Below are positions 28,676 to 39,935 of a stretch of 64,000 nt of DNA, piece by piece. Source of the stretch: Dendrocalamus latiflorus (lineage: Eukaryota > Streptophyta > Magnoliopsida > Poales > Poaceae). The stretch is taken from NCBI GenBank assembly GCA_017311315.1, contig CM029654.1, positions 558,001-622,000 of the forward strand, given 5' to 3'. Each line of letters opens with the position of its first letter. Within the stretch, counting starts at the first letter, position 1. The notes beneath the pieces are model-generated. The model was not told the DNA's origin, did no database searches, and saw only the letters and a program-made list of their open reading frames with translations. A program made the translations under genes and the position numbers.

Positions 28676-29012
28676 TATACCAGCCAAAATCACATGCGAC
28701 TATTTTTTCTGCGTACTACCTCTCACGAACATGTAAGAATTCAAAAACCACAGCCATAAATCATAAACATCAGCACAAAAGAACTCACCCAACATACACA
28801 TGTCGTCGTCTTCTTTTTTTTTAAGATGAATGTAAACCTCTGGTTTTCACTTTCTTGATTCCTTTTTACTTATTATTCTAGAATGCATGTAGTTAGATTT
28901 TTAAAACTTTGACTACAAGCCACAATCTATTAATCTAAGACGGAGTGCAAAACACAGAATAAGAGATTGCCACATCACTCCAATCGATTCATGCCATTTG
29001 ATTTGAATCTAA

Positions 29013-29206
29013 GGTCAGTCTCAGTGGAGGTTCCATGTCCCAGTTTCCAACATATCCATATTTTGGAAACAGTGCAGAAGAGTTTCATCCCTATGAAACT
29101 CTCTCTACTCCCATGAAACTTTTATCATCTCTCTCTTCATCAATACAGTGTCATGTCAGCGTATTTAATACCCATGAAACTCCATGAAACCCCACTGAGA
29201 CTGGCC
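29013..29206. mobile_element. 194-bp Tourist-like MITE, TAA duplication
   Basis: Terminal inverted repeats GGTCAGTCTCAGTGG and CCACTGAGACTGGCC are flanked by TAA on both sides (29010-29012 and 29207-29209). The 3-bp TAA duplication is the signature of PIF/Harbinger-derived Tourist elements. Confidence 0.85.
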
Positions 29207-29294
29207 TAATAGTTGTAAGCACCCCAGAGAACCATTAAAAATATCAATTAGCCTCCCTCTCTGGTATCTGGCTCACAGCGCATTAATGGTGTCA

Positions 29295-29569
29295 GGGCAT
29301 CTGTAGTGTATGAAAATAGAGGGTCTTAAGCCATCTTAAGGTCAATCTTATACATTACAGGGGTGACCTTAAGCAGACTATAAGCGAAAAAGCTTAAGGC
29401 TGGTCCTCAAGCTAAAGACCTGTCCACAAGCATTAAAATACAATTTTTCTTTATATGCCAAGTGGGACCGTCTTAAAGCCCCTTGGGTTATATACACTAT
29501 GGAGTCAGCCTTAAGTCTTAGATGGGACCCACCTTAAGGCCCCTTGGGTTATATACACTACAGATGCCC
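29295..29569. mobile_element. 275-bp Tourist-like MITE, copy A
   Basis: Termini GGGCATCTGTAGTGTAT and ATACACTACAGATGCCC are perfect inverted repeats. The flanks are TCA on both sides (29292-29294 and 29570-29572), a 3-bp duplication. It shares most of its sequence with the element at 29654-29938, in the same orientation. Confidence 0.85.
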
Positions 29570-29653
29570 TCACAAACATCACATACCAAAAAAAACAAGT
29601 ACAAAAATGAAGCTAGCATGAGTTCTGAAATACACACATTATTCATCTTCTAA

Positions 29654-29938
29654 GGGCATCTGTAGTGTATGAAAAGAGGAGGTCTTAAGCCACCTTAGGA
29701 TCAACCTTATACATTACAGGGGTGACCTTAAGCAGACCCTAAGCAAAAAAAGTTTAAGGCTGGTCTTCAAGCTAAAGACCTGGCCACAAGCATTAAAATA
29801 CAATTTTTCTTTATCTGTCAAGTGGGACCGTCTTAAGGCTCCTTGAGTTATATACACTATGGAGTTGGTCTTAAGGTTTAGATGAGACCCACCTTAAAAC
29901 CCTTTGGGTTATATAGACTACAGTCTCTACAGATACCC
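29654..29938. mobile_element. 285-bp Tourist-like MITE, copy B
   Basis: The left end is GGGCATCTGTAGTGTAT and the right end is a slightly diverged CTACAGATACCC. TAA flanks both sides (29651-29653 and 29939-29941). It is a closely related copy of the element at 29295-29569. The different target duplications show two separate insertions rather than one duplication of the region. Confidence 0.85.
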
Positions 29939-29949
29939 TAAGACACATG

Positions 29950-32610
29950 CGACGTGTGGCTGTTCATCACGGAGGCTACGCGTGAATCTTGGCGCAGCAC
30001 GAGCTCTTCCTAATGAACTGCTGAGTTGATGCGATGATTCTCTTTTACTTTTACTTTTTTTATTTTTGATACGATTTTTTTTGTTGTTGTTGATGGGAGA
30101 GAAAGAGAGGCTTATGTGGATTGATCTAAAAAGATCTTATTTAGCGGATTTGTATGCGGCGATTCAAATCGTCCGTGATGTCGATATCACACAAACTGAA
30201 ACCTCTCTTTAAGTATCTTCTCTGCTTGTTCATCCGATTTGCCTCCTCTTTTCCGTGATGTTTCTACGCTGTTTCTCTTATCAGCTTTTTTTAGATCCTT
30301 TTCTTCCGGAAGAGGGAATTTTTTTTCCTAGTCTGTGTTTTTTACTTGCATTTCGCATGCAGAGTTCGGGTGAAGTGGTCGGAGAAATTTCCGCGATGCG
30401 ATGATGAGATGAACAAGATGGTTTTGGTGGTGGTGGCTTTTGCTTGGTCGCAGTGAGCCGGTCAACCACAAAACGACTTCTCTTTCCACCAAGCATTGCA
30501 TTTCATCCTCAGGTTGTTCTATGGTTCAGTACTACTATACAAACTTCGGGGTTTTTTTTAACATGAGCTTTGGATCTATAAGAGCGCTCTTCAACAGGGC
30601 ATGTTTTATTACATAAATGAGTTCCTAGATCATGCTAAATGTAACTGGCAGAAGTATAGATTTATGTACAGCACTGAAGTTCAGAACTTGTTACTGAAGA
30701 ACAGTACACGCAGGGCATTAGCGTCGCAGAACCTAGAAGCCAACAGCAACAGATACCCGAACTGTCTTAAATCTATCTGATCATGTAAATGTGATGTAAA
30801 ACTAGGATAGAAACCAGAACAGATCCTTACAAGTTCCAAGCACCAGCAAAAGAAAAAAAAAAAGAGAGTTCAGCCTTTTCTACATCTATTACAGAAGGTT
30901 TTCAGAAACTGAAACTAAGCACTCCTCAACACAAGGTAGAGTTTTGGACAAGCAACAAAAGAAGGCCTAGCACAAGACTTCTTCTATCTTCTAAACTTGC
31001 CAAACTTCTCCACATTGAAACCATCTTTTTCTCCGTCTTGATCCTACCATCTTCTTCACTGTAGTCTCCTTGTTGTCGGAGCCCAACCATTTCTTCTTCC
31101 AAAAACTCCAGAAGCCACCTTCCACAAGCGCCCAGAACGTCGTCCTCTTGCAATTTTGCCCAGAATGTCAACCAATGACAGATTGAAAAAATTATAGACG
31201 CTGGATAGATATGTCTCTGGTTACATTGTGGAGCCCGATTAAAGAAGGCTGAATATGTGGTTTTAAAATATTCTTTTAACTAAAATGGAGTTTTATGCTG
31301 AATTATAAATCAAAATAATTTTGCACAATTAACTAGTCTTTAACTATGTGCACCAACAATCTTGCATTCCCAATGTGACAAGCAAACACTTAATTTTAGA
31401 AATATAAATTGCACAAAGTAAAGCACAAGGAAGCAAACCACAGATACACAATATTCTTTTTACCGTGGTGTTTGGAGATTTGCTGGTCTCTTCTAATCTA
31501 TGTTGCGGTAAACCCAACTAAATTGGATCTGCTCCACGAATTAAATTAACATCTCGAATCTACTAAGATTACTCTCCCTTCACTTTGGAGATGGTGAACA
31601 CTAAGACACTCATAAGCAACCGGACATTCTCACAAACTTCTTGAGAAGATAACCGGTACAACTCCTCCAAACTGTTTAGGAGGCGGCAACCTTCAATAGT
31701 AACAAATCAAAGACGCTCAATTAAACAAATTAAGTATCGAAGCTCAATGGATACTCAATCGACAACTAAGTACAACATCTGCACAAGAATTTGCCTCTTC
31801 AAACTCACTAATTACAGCACATGCACATATGAGAGGGTTTGCTCTTAGCTCAAGGAAAAATAATCAAGACAGCAACAACCTCACCCAATCGGCCAAAAGG
31901 GTATTTATATCCCACACTCCAAAACTAGCTGTTGGGTAAAGCTCCAGCAGAAATAAGTTGAAACCTTGGGCAGACCAGACTACCCCTACAACGACTAACA
32001 ATTTACTAGATGTTGTAGCGATAGCCAGTTAGACTACGCACTCAAGTCGCGGTCAAGCCGCCCACAAAGGGCTAGTCAGACCGCACTGCAGAATCCAGAG
32101 AAAGCTCCAATAGCACAAGTTATGTTAGTATGTCCGAAAAGCAAATTCAGACAATCCTAACTACTAATGGTCCGATCGATAACACATGCCTAGTTAGTCC
32201 GCCAGAGCCGGTCAGACCGCTCACAACACGGCACAGAGAAGACTAAATGCACGCTCTCTAGAAAATAACCACTGGCTACAAAACCGTGATCATAACACAT
32301 AGCGGTATGGCCGCTTGTAGCTAGGCCAGAGAAATAGAAGAACAATCTTTTTGGGAAATTGCAACCCTCATCTAACTTGTGGTCCGACCATATCCAGTGG
32401 TCAGACTGGCCAACACATGGCGGTCAAACCGGTGTTCAATTTTTGGGAGGCAGCAACGATGCATATACTTCCATGTTTTGCAAAATATATTCGCAAAACT
32501 TAGTATAATGCATCCAAGGACTAAAGTATAATTATCAACAAAGTTTGCAAAACACATTTACTTACATTTACAATTATGTCACAAAGATATAATGCATGAG
32601 GTTCAATTAT
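29950..32610. other. Gene-poor interval with possible LTR debris
   Basis: No convincing gene is present. Between about 31930 and 32440 the words GGTCAGACCG, GTCAAACCGG and GGTCAGACTGG recur, as in LTR regions of some rice gypsy elements. I could not find paired LTR ends, so this is only a suggestion. Short open frames at 30281-30496 and 30926-31171 (minus) have no family resemblance. Confidence 0.45.
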
Positions 32611-32618
32611 TTACAAAA

Positions 32619-32776
32619 GAAAAAATTGATCATATACCCTCCATTTAGATGGAAATTGAGGATTTACTCTCCTGACCCACGTGTCAGTGATTTATGATGA
32701 CCCCACGTGTCATTGAGATGTGGAGGGTAAATCTTCAATTTTCCAACTAAAGGGAGGGTATATGATCCAATCTCCC
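32619..32776. mobile_element. 158-bp Mutator-like MITE, 9-bp duplication (copy 1)
   Basis: The ends share ATCATATACCCTCC / GGAGGGTATATGAT as terminal inverted repeats. The 9-bp direct repeat TTTACAAAA flanks the element (32610-32618 and 32777-32785). The interior has CCACGTGTCA words. A same-length copy in opposite orientation lies at 50575-50732. The element abuts the 3' end of the Helitron-like element at 32810. Confidence 0.88.
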
Positions 32777-33149
32777 TTTACAAAAACACATTTATAAATA
32801 CTAACGTTACTAGTAGTGTGCCCGTGCTAACGCTACGGTAAAATACAAAACAAGATAAAATTTGTAAAAAATAAAACGAACAATCAAATTCATTAAGATT
32901 CACGTCTCATATATTGTATAACCAAATATTTTTGTCACAATGAATGTCACATAATGACTGATCCTTTAAGAAGGCGACAACATCATTGGATTCATAAAAA
33001 AATTCTAACAATAAGCATCCGATGTTACAACTCAAGGCTGTTTTCAAGTTCCCACCTCACTGGATTTCCAAGGGTCTCCATTATTAAAAGAAGGCTAGGT
33101 AACATTGCATACCGCGCCTCAACTAAAAATTGGTTGTCTTCGGCTAAGA

Positions 33150-33720
33150 CTATCTCAGGCTCTCAGCTGGTGACGAAAGTAGCTCGACATATCGCTGATG
33201 TAATCGCTGGAGCAATCAGAATAGAATTTGGACCAATCGGAGAGCCTGTGTAATGAACATACTTTGTTAGTTAACTTGTGACATGATAAAGCTAAGAACA
33301 CATGAAGCACAGTACAAGTCCTTACCGCCATATTTTCAGAACTGATTCTTGCACAGCAACACTGCTCAACCAAATGTTTTCTAGCTGTTGCTGTAGAGAA
33401 GCAATTCAGAACCAAGAACTAAAAGGAACATGTTCATACAATGTGACTTGGTAGTAAGAGGAACTTACAGCTGGGCATCATTAGCTGTCCTTTTTGATTT
33501 GTGCTTTGACTTCTTTTCTTTCTTCTTATGCCTGTAGAGATATGCAAATAACGAAACATGAGTACAACGGTTAATAGTCATGGAGGACATGCTGACTTGT
33601 AAAAATGAGAGAGCATACTCATCCTGTGAGCTTGGATCCAAACAATGTTTCAGCTTGCGGTCAATATGCCTCATGTCCTTAAGAGTAGGTATTTTTAGCT
33701 GGTCAACCTGCAAAAAATGC
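33150..33720 (-). pseudogene. Unidentified coding-like fragment in the Helitron
   Basis: Three minus-strand pieces look exon-like. One reads PTLKDMRHIDRKLKHCLD (about 33620-33715, donor GTATGC). The next is a lysine-rich HKKKEKKSKHKSKR stretch (about 33470-33530, donor GTAAGT). The last two are near 33316-33383 and 33170-33250 and end in a stop (RHQLRA). I do not recognise the family. The lysine-rich part suggests a nuclear protein. The pieces cannot all be joined in a single frame with certainty. Confidence 0.4.
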
Positions 33721-33757
33721 AAATAATATCAAGGAAATGCCAAAGGTATAATAACTA

Positions 33758-34032
33758 CTTCCTCCGTTCCTGAATACATGTCATTCTAGTTTTCAAATTT
33801 TGTTCCCAAATACATGTCATTCTAAAATTTCGAGACAACTTTTAACTGTTTTTCCCTTTGCATACCCCTCCATTCATTATTCCCAAGGTTATTTGCTATT
33901 GTGGATTAGAGTAACACACAACATCCAATAGCAATAAGTGAGCTAAGGAAGGAGGACAATTTGGTCCTTTCTACACGTGCCTTGGTTTAAGTGCAAAATC
34001 CTAAAAAGTCATCTATTCAGGAATGGAGGGAG
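33758..34032. mobile_element. 275-bp Stowaway MITE with TA duplication
   Basis: Ends CTTCCTCCGTTCC and GGAATGGAGGGAG match the CTCCCTCCGT consensus of Stowaway elements (Tc1/mariner). TA dinucleotides flank both sides (33756-33757 and 34033-34034). AATACATGTCATTCTA is repeated internally near the left end. It is nested within the Helitron-like element. Confidence 0.9.
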
Positions 34033-34963
34033 TAAAATATTGGCAATGTAATAAGGCACAATAACTGCTGTATTCATTTGATTTGCAAAATAAATACTCA
34101 AAGTGGCATAGCAGAAGAGTCTAATTCAATATTTGCAACCACATTAGCAGCATACCAATTCGTACTTTTTGATATCTATAGCGCTTGAGCTCATCTAAAA
34201 GTCCAGTAACAGTAATCCCTAAGGTTGCCATAGTTAGATTTTTCTCACACAGTGGTCCTTGGGCGGTTGGGCCCTAGTGTAAGTTTTACAATGGCCTATG
34301 CGGCTTGATCTTGTATGAAGAACCATACAAAAACATTCTGTTATGGGATAGGAGATACAAATGTGAAGCCTATGCATTCCAGAAAGGAAGGCCCCATTTG
34401 CTGCAGCAACTAAATGCTTTCCAAATTGTCCCATAGTCCCACTTAAACTCTTCTCCAAATACTTTTGACCATTAGCTTATCTAGATGAGTCCCAGGGTTA
34501 ACTGAACCATCAACCATGTATAACAGTCTGAGGCTTCCTCAAGAGTGTCATCTATCTAAAATTGTACAAATATCTATGCAATCAAAGATGCAAGCGTAGA
34601 AGAATGAACATACTCTCTGTAAGGTCAATAGCATATCAACACCCTATTGAACATTTACATAAGTTCGATCAAGTGTCATGATTTTTTTATCATTTTGTGG
34701 TAACACACAGTGCTTATGTAAACTGGTGTAGTGAAAACATGATTGAAGGACTATCCTTGGTGGGAGTTTACATGATTATACTAAATTGTATTTCACCAAG
34801 CCAGACAAAAGTTCTTACATTAGAGGCTGCCAACAAAAAGATTACAAGCAAGTGAAGGTTATAGAGTAATGGAGGAAAATGAGGTAGTCATAAGAACCAT
34901 AACTGGGCAAGGAAGAATAGTTTTAAGTGATCAGAACTAAAGAACAAACAAAATAGGAATTAC

Positions 34964-36245
34964 CTGGAGAGGAGATTGCAAGAAATCCCTATAGTTGATC
35001 TGGAACAGGGCAAATAACATGAGGTCAAGAAGGATCTCAGTCAATAAGTTAAATTGTGGGTCATGGCAGAGAGATAGTCTCAGAATGGATACCTCAAAGC
35101 GTTCCTGCTCAGGAAGTGGATCCATCCTCTGATATAGGTACGCAATGTAGTCGAGGTATGGACTCAATGCATGCCGAATGGGGGTATCTAAAGCAACAAT
35201 TTAGGCCGTGGATAAGTCATATGCTTAAAGAAAGAAAGGGTATTTTGCAGTGAGCCTCACAAATCCAGGCAGTTAGTTCATACAGAGGGCAGGAAAAATC
35301 ATAAAATGCCCGAATTTCTCTCATTAAAAAGGAGGACGGGGGTCTTTATTTGAACATTCGAAGTTTTGAGCTCTCAAATTCATTCCCAAAGTTAACTTTC
35401 TAGAGTACCATACTTACTTTAAACGTAATGTAATGACAACATTGTCTATGCATAATCATGTGTGGGTAAAGAACATAACGAACCAACAAATCTCAAAATT
35501 CGCAGGAGTTACCTTCATCGTGGTTTTCATCACCTGAGAGCAGTCCTTCATATACCTGGGAAACGATATGATTTGATCTCCCAGAGAGTACGACCTAAAC
35601 AAAAATAAAAATGCAAAAAAATCAGGAATAATGGTACACCTCAATTACCTCCGAAGCTTAGAACTATTTGCAAAAAGAAGGCAGGTTGTACATTGGGTCA
35701 TTAACTCGAAAAGCTACGAGCCTATGACAAGAAAGGCTTGATATAAGGAAGCATAATAAAGAAACCACCTGAACCGAATGGTTAAAAAATCCAGTAAGCA
35801 GTTTCTGATGGCGCTTCAACAGGCAAGGGTAGCCTTTTGCGTTTGTTAGAAAAGCCTGTGAAATGAAAGCCAATTAGTAATGCAAACATGACATATCTTG
35901 ATATCCTAAGAGGGAGGTGATTGCATATCAACATGAATTGAGTTGTATGATTACATTTGTTTGAAGAATTGCAGCTCTTACAGGCTCCCCAAACCACCGC
36001 CCTAGTGAGTTCATAGATGGCAGTGTGCTCCTGATAAGTGAAAAGACAACCTTTGAATACCAAAACTATGATATTATAGATGAAATATCAGCGGCATCTT
36101 CACTTGGAAGAAAGCACTTGGTCTTGGTGTAACAAATACAAAAACAACACTTACGAAATATCAAGTGCTACACTCAGTTGACTGCTATGATCGCATAATA
36201 ATCTGAATGAATTCCACCATTCCCACGAGTCTACTAATTCACTCT
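34964..36245 (-). pseudogene. Captured PRMT5 fragment (N-terminal half only)
   Basis: PRMT5 is the type II arginine methyltransferase that symmetrically dimethylates histones and splicing proteins. Exon-like minus-strand pieces, each with usable splice signals, match its N-terminal barrel domain: VDSWEWWNSFRLLCDHSS (about 36158-36245), LPSMNSLGRWFGEPVRAA (about 35960-36033), FLTNAKGYPCLLKRHQKL (about 35769-35856), SGRSNHIVSQ...GDENH (about 35500-35592), SPYLDYIAYLYQRMDP (about 35092-35185) and INYRDFLQSPLQ (34964-35001). The catalytic methyltransferase and C-terminal barrel exons that should follow are absent, and unrelated sequence replaces them. The first N-terminal exons are also missing. 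Exon-intron structure is kept, so the copy was made from genomic DNA and not from mRNA. The product could not be a working enzyme. Confidence 0.85.
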
Positions 36246-38403
36246 GCAATTTAAGAAAAAACATAAACAAGAGAAATCACTACTGAGTATATTTGTCATT
36301 CCTTTCTTAATTTAGTGACATCATAATTCCAGAAAAGCTTTTTTTCAAACATTCCACCTATAACCATCCATCTCCAACCCTAGGAGCATGCATAAAATCA
36401 GAACTCACACAAGCACAACCCCAATTATACCAGTATTAGTTTCGCTCTTACCAATTAAACGCCTTCCGTGCGATAAAACACATTGCAATCGTTGACTAAA
36501 GCACGATTAATGTAAAGTTTGTGTGGATTTTCTGCATCAGCAGCTCACCAGGCTTGAAGAAGACGGAGAAACAATAGGGGGCAAAAGAAAAACTCAGAAT
36601 TTCCTATCAAGGTAGTGCGTGCTATTAGTACCAAACGAACAAAGGAAGTTCTTACCGTGAAACTACAAGCTAGCAGCATTCTGCTAGAAAATATGAAAAC
36701 CGTATATGGGAAAAAAATTCAAACTTCACATTGGTATGCATGGAAATCTGGACATTGATCAAATCCCATTATTATTTCACAGAACAGTAGGTCATACAAG
36801 CGCAATACGTATACTCCCAGCGTGTACACCACAATAGAGCTTTTCTTATCAGCGTTTCCACAAAAATTTCATGGGTTACCATGGCGGGATTGTGTTACGA
36901 TAAAATTCAAAATGACAAGCAAGTTAAAAATACCTGTAAGTACAAAATGTATTGTTGAATACTGAAGTCTTGATAAAACTGGATGCCTTTTTTCTGTTGC
37001 AGGCAGGTCAAAAACTATGGCGATAGCAAAAAAATTGACAAACTTATCCAAGAAGGCAAGTGGAGTTGAATCCCCATTTCGGAGCACAAAACGTCATCGA
37101 CAAGATACTGCTCTTAGGCCCTGAAATGCAAAATTGCTTCATCAACGAATTTAACTATGACAATATATATGGCCATCAATGCAGCATTCATCTAAAAAAT
37201 AATACAAAACTATATAGTTTGAGTAATTGACATTTCCCATAACTTGCCTCGTCATGTATGAATCATCCGCGGTACCGACAACAATATTCTCACCCGCATC
37301 AATAAAGGGTGGTGCCTAAGATAACGGCAAAAGAGTAATGGAAGTAAGAAATATTTCAAAGCTGCATGACACTATCAAAGTTCATGATTTCTAATTTTCA
37401 ATAATCATCATTAGGATGTGTAACCAGAGTTTCAAAACAGAAGGAACTTATTTGTAAATAAAAACAAGGTGTTGTATTAATCAAAACAATTGAATTAAAA
37501 AGGGGAAATGAAGCAGGTACATAGCGGCTAAAACTTCAATCACCAAAAGAAAGGCAAAAGGGGGTGGAACATGATAAATTCATATAAAAGTTATTTATCT
37601 TAACTTTCAAGTACATCATATATAGAAAGAAACAGTGCTTATTCCGTAACTCCAAATAAATTCTGTACAGAAATGATTTGATGACCGCTAACTGATTAAT
37701 ATATAACAAAGACATTACAAAGCAAAATCATTTCAAGTAAATCAGTTCTTAGCTTGTCTAATTGTTTTAGTTTCAATTAAGATTGGTTAGGGATTGTGGT
37801 CCATTCGATTTTGTGTGTCTACTTATAATATAAATTATACCATATAAGACATTACAAAAACAAAAACATGTATACTGCAACGAAAGCTTTACCACACACA
37901 GTTCCACCAAAAGAAAGATATCAGGGTAACAATGCATATAACAAGCATTTCTACATGTACTTCAAGCATTCATTACAAGGCAGTCCTTCAACTGCAAGAT
38001 TTGATTCATTACACAATGCAGTCCTTCAACTGTCACCTGCAAGATTTGTATTTAACAGTAATGCATCACAACCACTGCATGTACCTAAAGCTGCAATCTT
38101 TGGGGGTGGTATAACCCAATTTTCTCTAATTCAAAAGAAAATCTTGATGAATCAAGATAGAACTTTATACTTCCTAAAAGGTAAGGTTTAGGTTGACAGT
38201 ACAATTAGACAGAAGAATGCAACCAGAAGGAAAATCTGTGTTTCAACGGCGCAAGCCATAAAATCCCTTGTTTCCACCATGGGACAAACAATGCAGTTCT
38301 TGAAAGAATGACCTAATAACTACACCACAGACTTAGCAAGCCAGATCCTAAAATTTTTAAAATAAAAACTGAAGACAAAAAGATCAGAAGTTATGTGGTA
38401 TTA

Positions 38404-38657
38404 CCTTCTCAAGAGGATATGCTGTTTTACCGCAAGTGGCACACTTCTCCTGTGTTCCTGAAAACATGCTTGCAGCTTTGCTTGGTGATCTAGTCTGAAA
38501 TAGCACGTTTCATACAAAATTAGTTCAATAGCACGACTACATTGCACTATCTAGAATGTAAAGAGCTAATGCAGCAGAAATGATATGAATATAAAGTTCT
38601 ATCAGCCTATGGCACTTACCAGCTCAGGAGTCAACTTCTCCGGTGTAGGTTTCGCGT
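38404..38657 (-). pseudogene. Captured plant LIM-protein exon pair
   Basis: The exon at about 38627-38657 reads DAKPTPEKL, followed by one at 38404-38495 reading SPSKAASMFSGTQEKC, ATCGKTAYPLEK. This matches the linker and the start of the second LIM zinc-binding domain of plant WLIM-type actin-bundling proteins. Only the first Cys-x2-Cys of the domain is present, so no zinc finger could fold. The remaining LIM exons are not found downstream. Confidence 0.72.
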
Positions 38658-38763
38658 CTGAAAGAAATAAACAAAGAAAGAGCATGGTAACCACATCAGA
38701 ACACATTTGATAAAAAATACAAATCTTTTCATGTTTACAGTTTGGTGTTTAATCAAAGCCTAC

Positions 38764-38887
38764 GTGATTGGAAGCTCTCAACTGGCTTTCTTAAAACACC
38801 AGAAACCCCAAAAGCCAAACCCTGAGCAAATGCCTCAGTCCCTGGAAATAGTCCATCACCAACGCCAGTGATTCTCCTTGAACAAAC
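38764..38887 (-). pseudogene. Captured VPS13-like exon
   Basis: The frame RRITGVGDGLFPGTEAFAQG, then LAFGVSGVLRKPVES, resembles the region near the C-terminus of plant VPS13-type lipid-transfer proteins, where GEG...EALAQGVAFGVSG...RKPVESA is conserved. It is bounded by an AG acceptor and a GT donor. Only one exon is present. Joined to the upstream exon at 39124-39233 by the visible splice sites, it would be read out of frame. Confidence 0.65.
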
Positions 38888-39123
38888 CTGAATCATATTC
38901 AACTTGAAGTGCCTGGCAACAAGAACAACGAATCGCTCAAATAACCAACAGAATCCTGTTATAAAGAAAGAGAGAAGCCGATCCGAACGATCTCATCGGT
39001 AATCACATTTCCGGACTCACCAAGCAAGTGGAGAAACCAGGCTACGCTAGTGGATGGAGAAGTAACAAGAAAACAATCGAGAATGGATAGTGTTAGGGGA
39101 TTAGGGTTTGAGGTGCCTCTTAC

Positions 39124-39233
39124 CTGGGGAAGAGGGAGGCGGATCTCCGGGAGACGTCGGCGGCGGCAATTCCGGCGGCGAGGCGGCAATTTACCGCTGT
39201 GACAACTTTCACAGGAGGAGGAGGCCTCTGCAT
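39124..39233 (-). pseudogene. First-exon-like piece of the Helitron chimera
   Basis: An ATG at 39233 opens MQRPPPPVKVVTAVNCRLAA and runs to a good donor (CCCCAG then GTAAGAGG). It may be the captured first exon of a gene with an organelle-type N-terminus, or the 5' exon of the chimeric transcript. The source gene was not identified. Confidence 0.4.
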
Positions 39234-39775
39234 CTTGGGCGTGCTAGACCCACCATTTGCTGCTGAAGCCACGCCAATGTGAATGTCAGAATTCAGATAT
39301 CACAGTTCCCTACCGGCATTGATAGAAGAAATAGTTAGCAACCCACATTTTGCAGCCGATTCTTTCGACGGGGGGAACTCAAAAGGCGTTGGTGATTCCT
39401 TCTCCTCTTCCGCCGGCGGCGACTCCGGCACTGCATCAGGACATGCAGCCGGACTGGTGAGTGGAGACCGAAGAAAGCGCCGGCGTGCCGTACGGCTCCG
39501 GCGAGCACTGCTGAGGAGGGGGGGCAACAGGCTAACAGCCCTCGAACGGAGAAGAAAAAGCGCAACCGGTGAGCGGAGACCGACGAAAGCGCCGAGGGAT
39601 CGTGGAAACGTTTGTACCTACGGTATGACCTCCTTGGCGGGCGCGCGGCGGCCGGCCGGAGCGGGGACGCGGAGCGGTTGGGCTGGCCGGCGCCCACGCC
39701 GCTGGGCCTTCTCACGAGGCGCGGCGACCTCGGTAAGAGCGGCGGCACGGAGGCGCCCCCCTGCAGCATCATCGA

Positions 39776-39935
39776 CGGCGGCGGCGGAGCGGAGGGGTGG
39801 GGGGAGGAGACGGCGGCGGAGCGGAGGGGTGGGGGGAGGAGGAGGAGGCGGCGGAGCGGAGGGGTGGGGGGAGGAGGAGGTGGCGGCGGAGCAGAGGGGT
39901 GGGGGGAGGAGAAGGCGGCGGCGGAGCGGAGGAGG
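39776..39935. repeat. GGC/GGA-rich tandem repeat (about 4 units)
   Basis: The unit GCGGCGGAGCGGAGGGGTGG plus GGGGAGGAG recurs about four times with length differences of a few bases. The surrounding 39.65-40.1 kb is also purine-rich on the plus strand. It keeps long open frames in several frames at once, which is a composition effect. It lies near the 5' end of the Helitron-like element. Confidence 0.85.

Noticed and set aside
30926..31171. 81-aa minus-strand frame as a gene
   Set aside because: No recognisable domain, no plausible promoter or splice context, and it lies within a gene-poor repeat interval.
31930..32440. Defined gypsy LTR based on GGTCAGACCG repeats
   Set aside because: Only the motif recurrence supports it; paired ends, a primer-binding site and a duplication were not seen.
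34964..39233. One intact gene encoding a LIM-PRMT5 fusion protein
   Set aside because: The parts come from unrelated families, key catalytic and zinc-binding exons are missing, and frames do not join by the visible splice sites.
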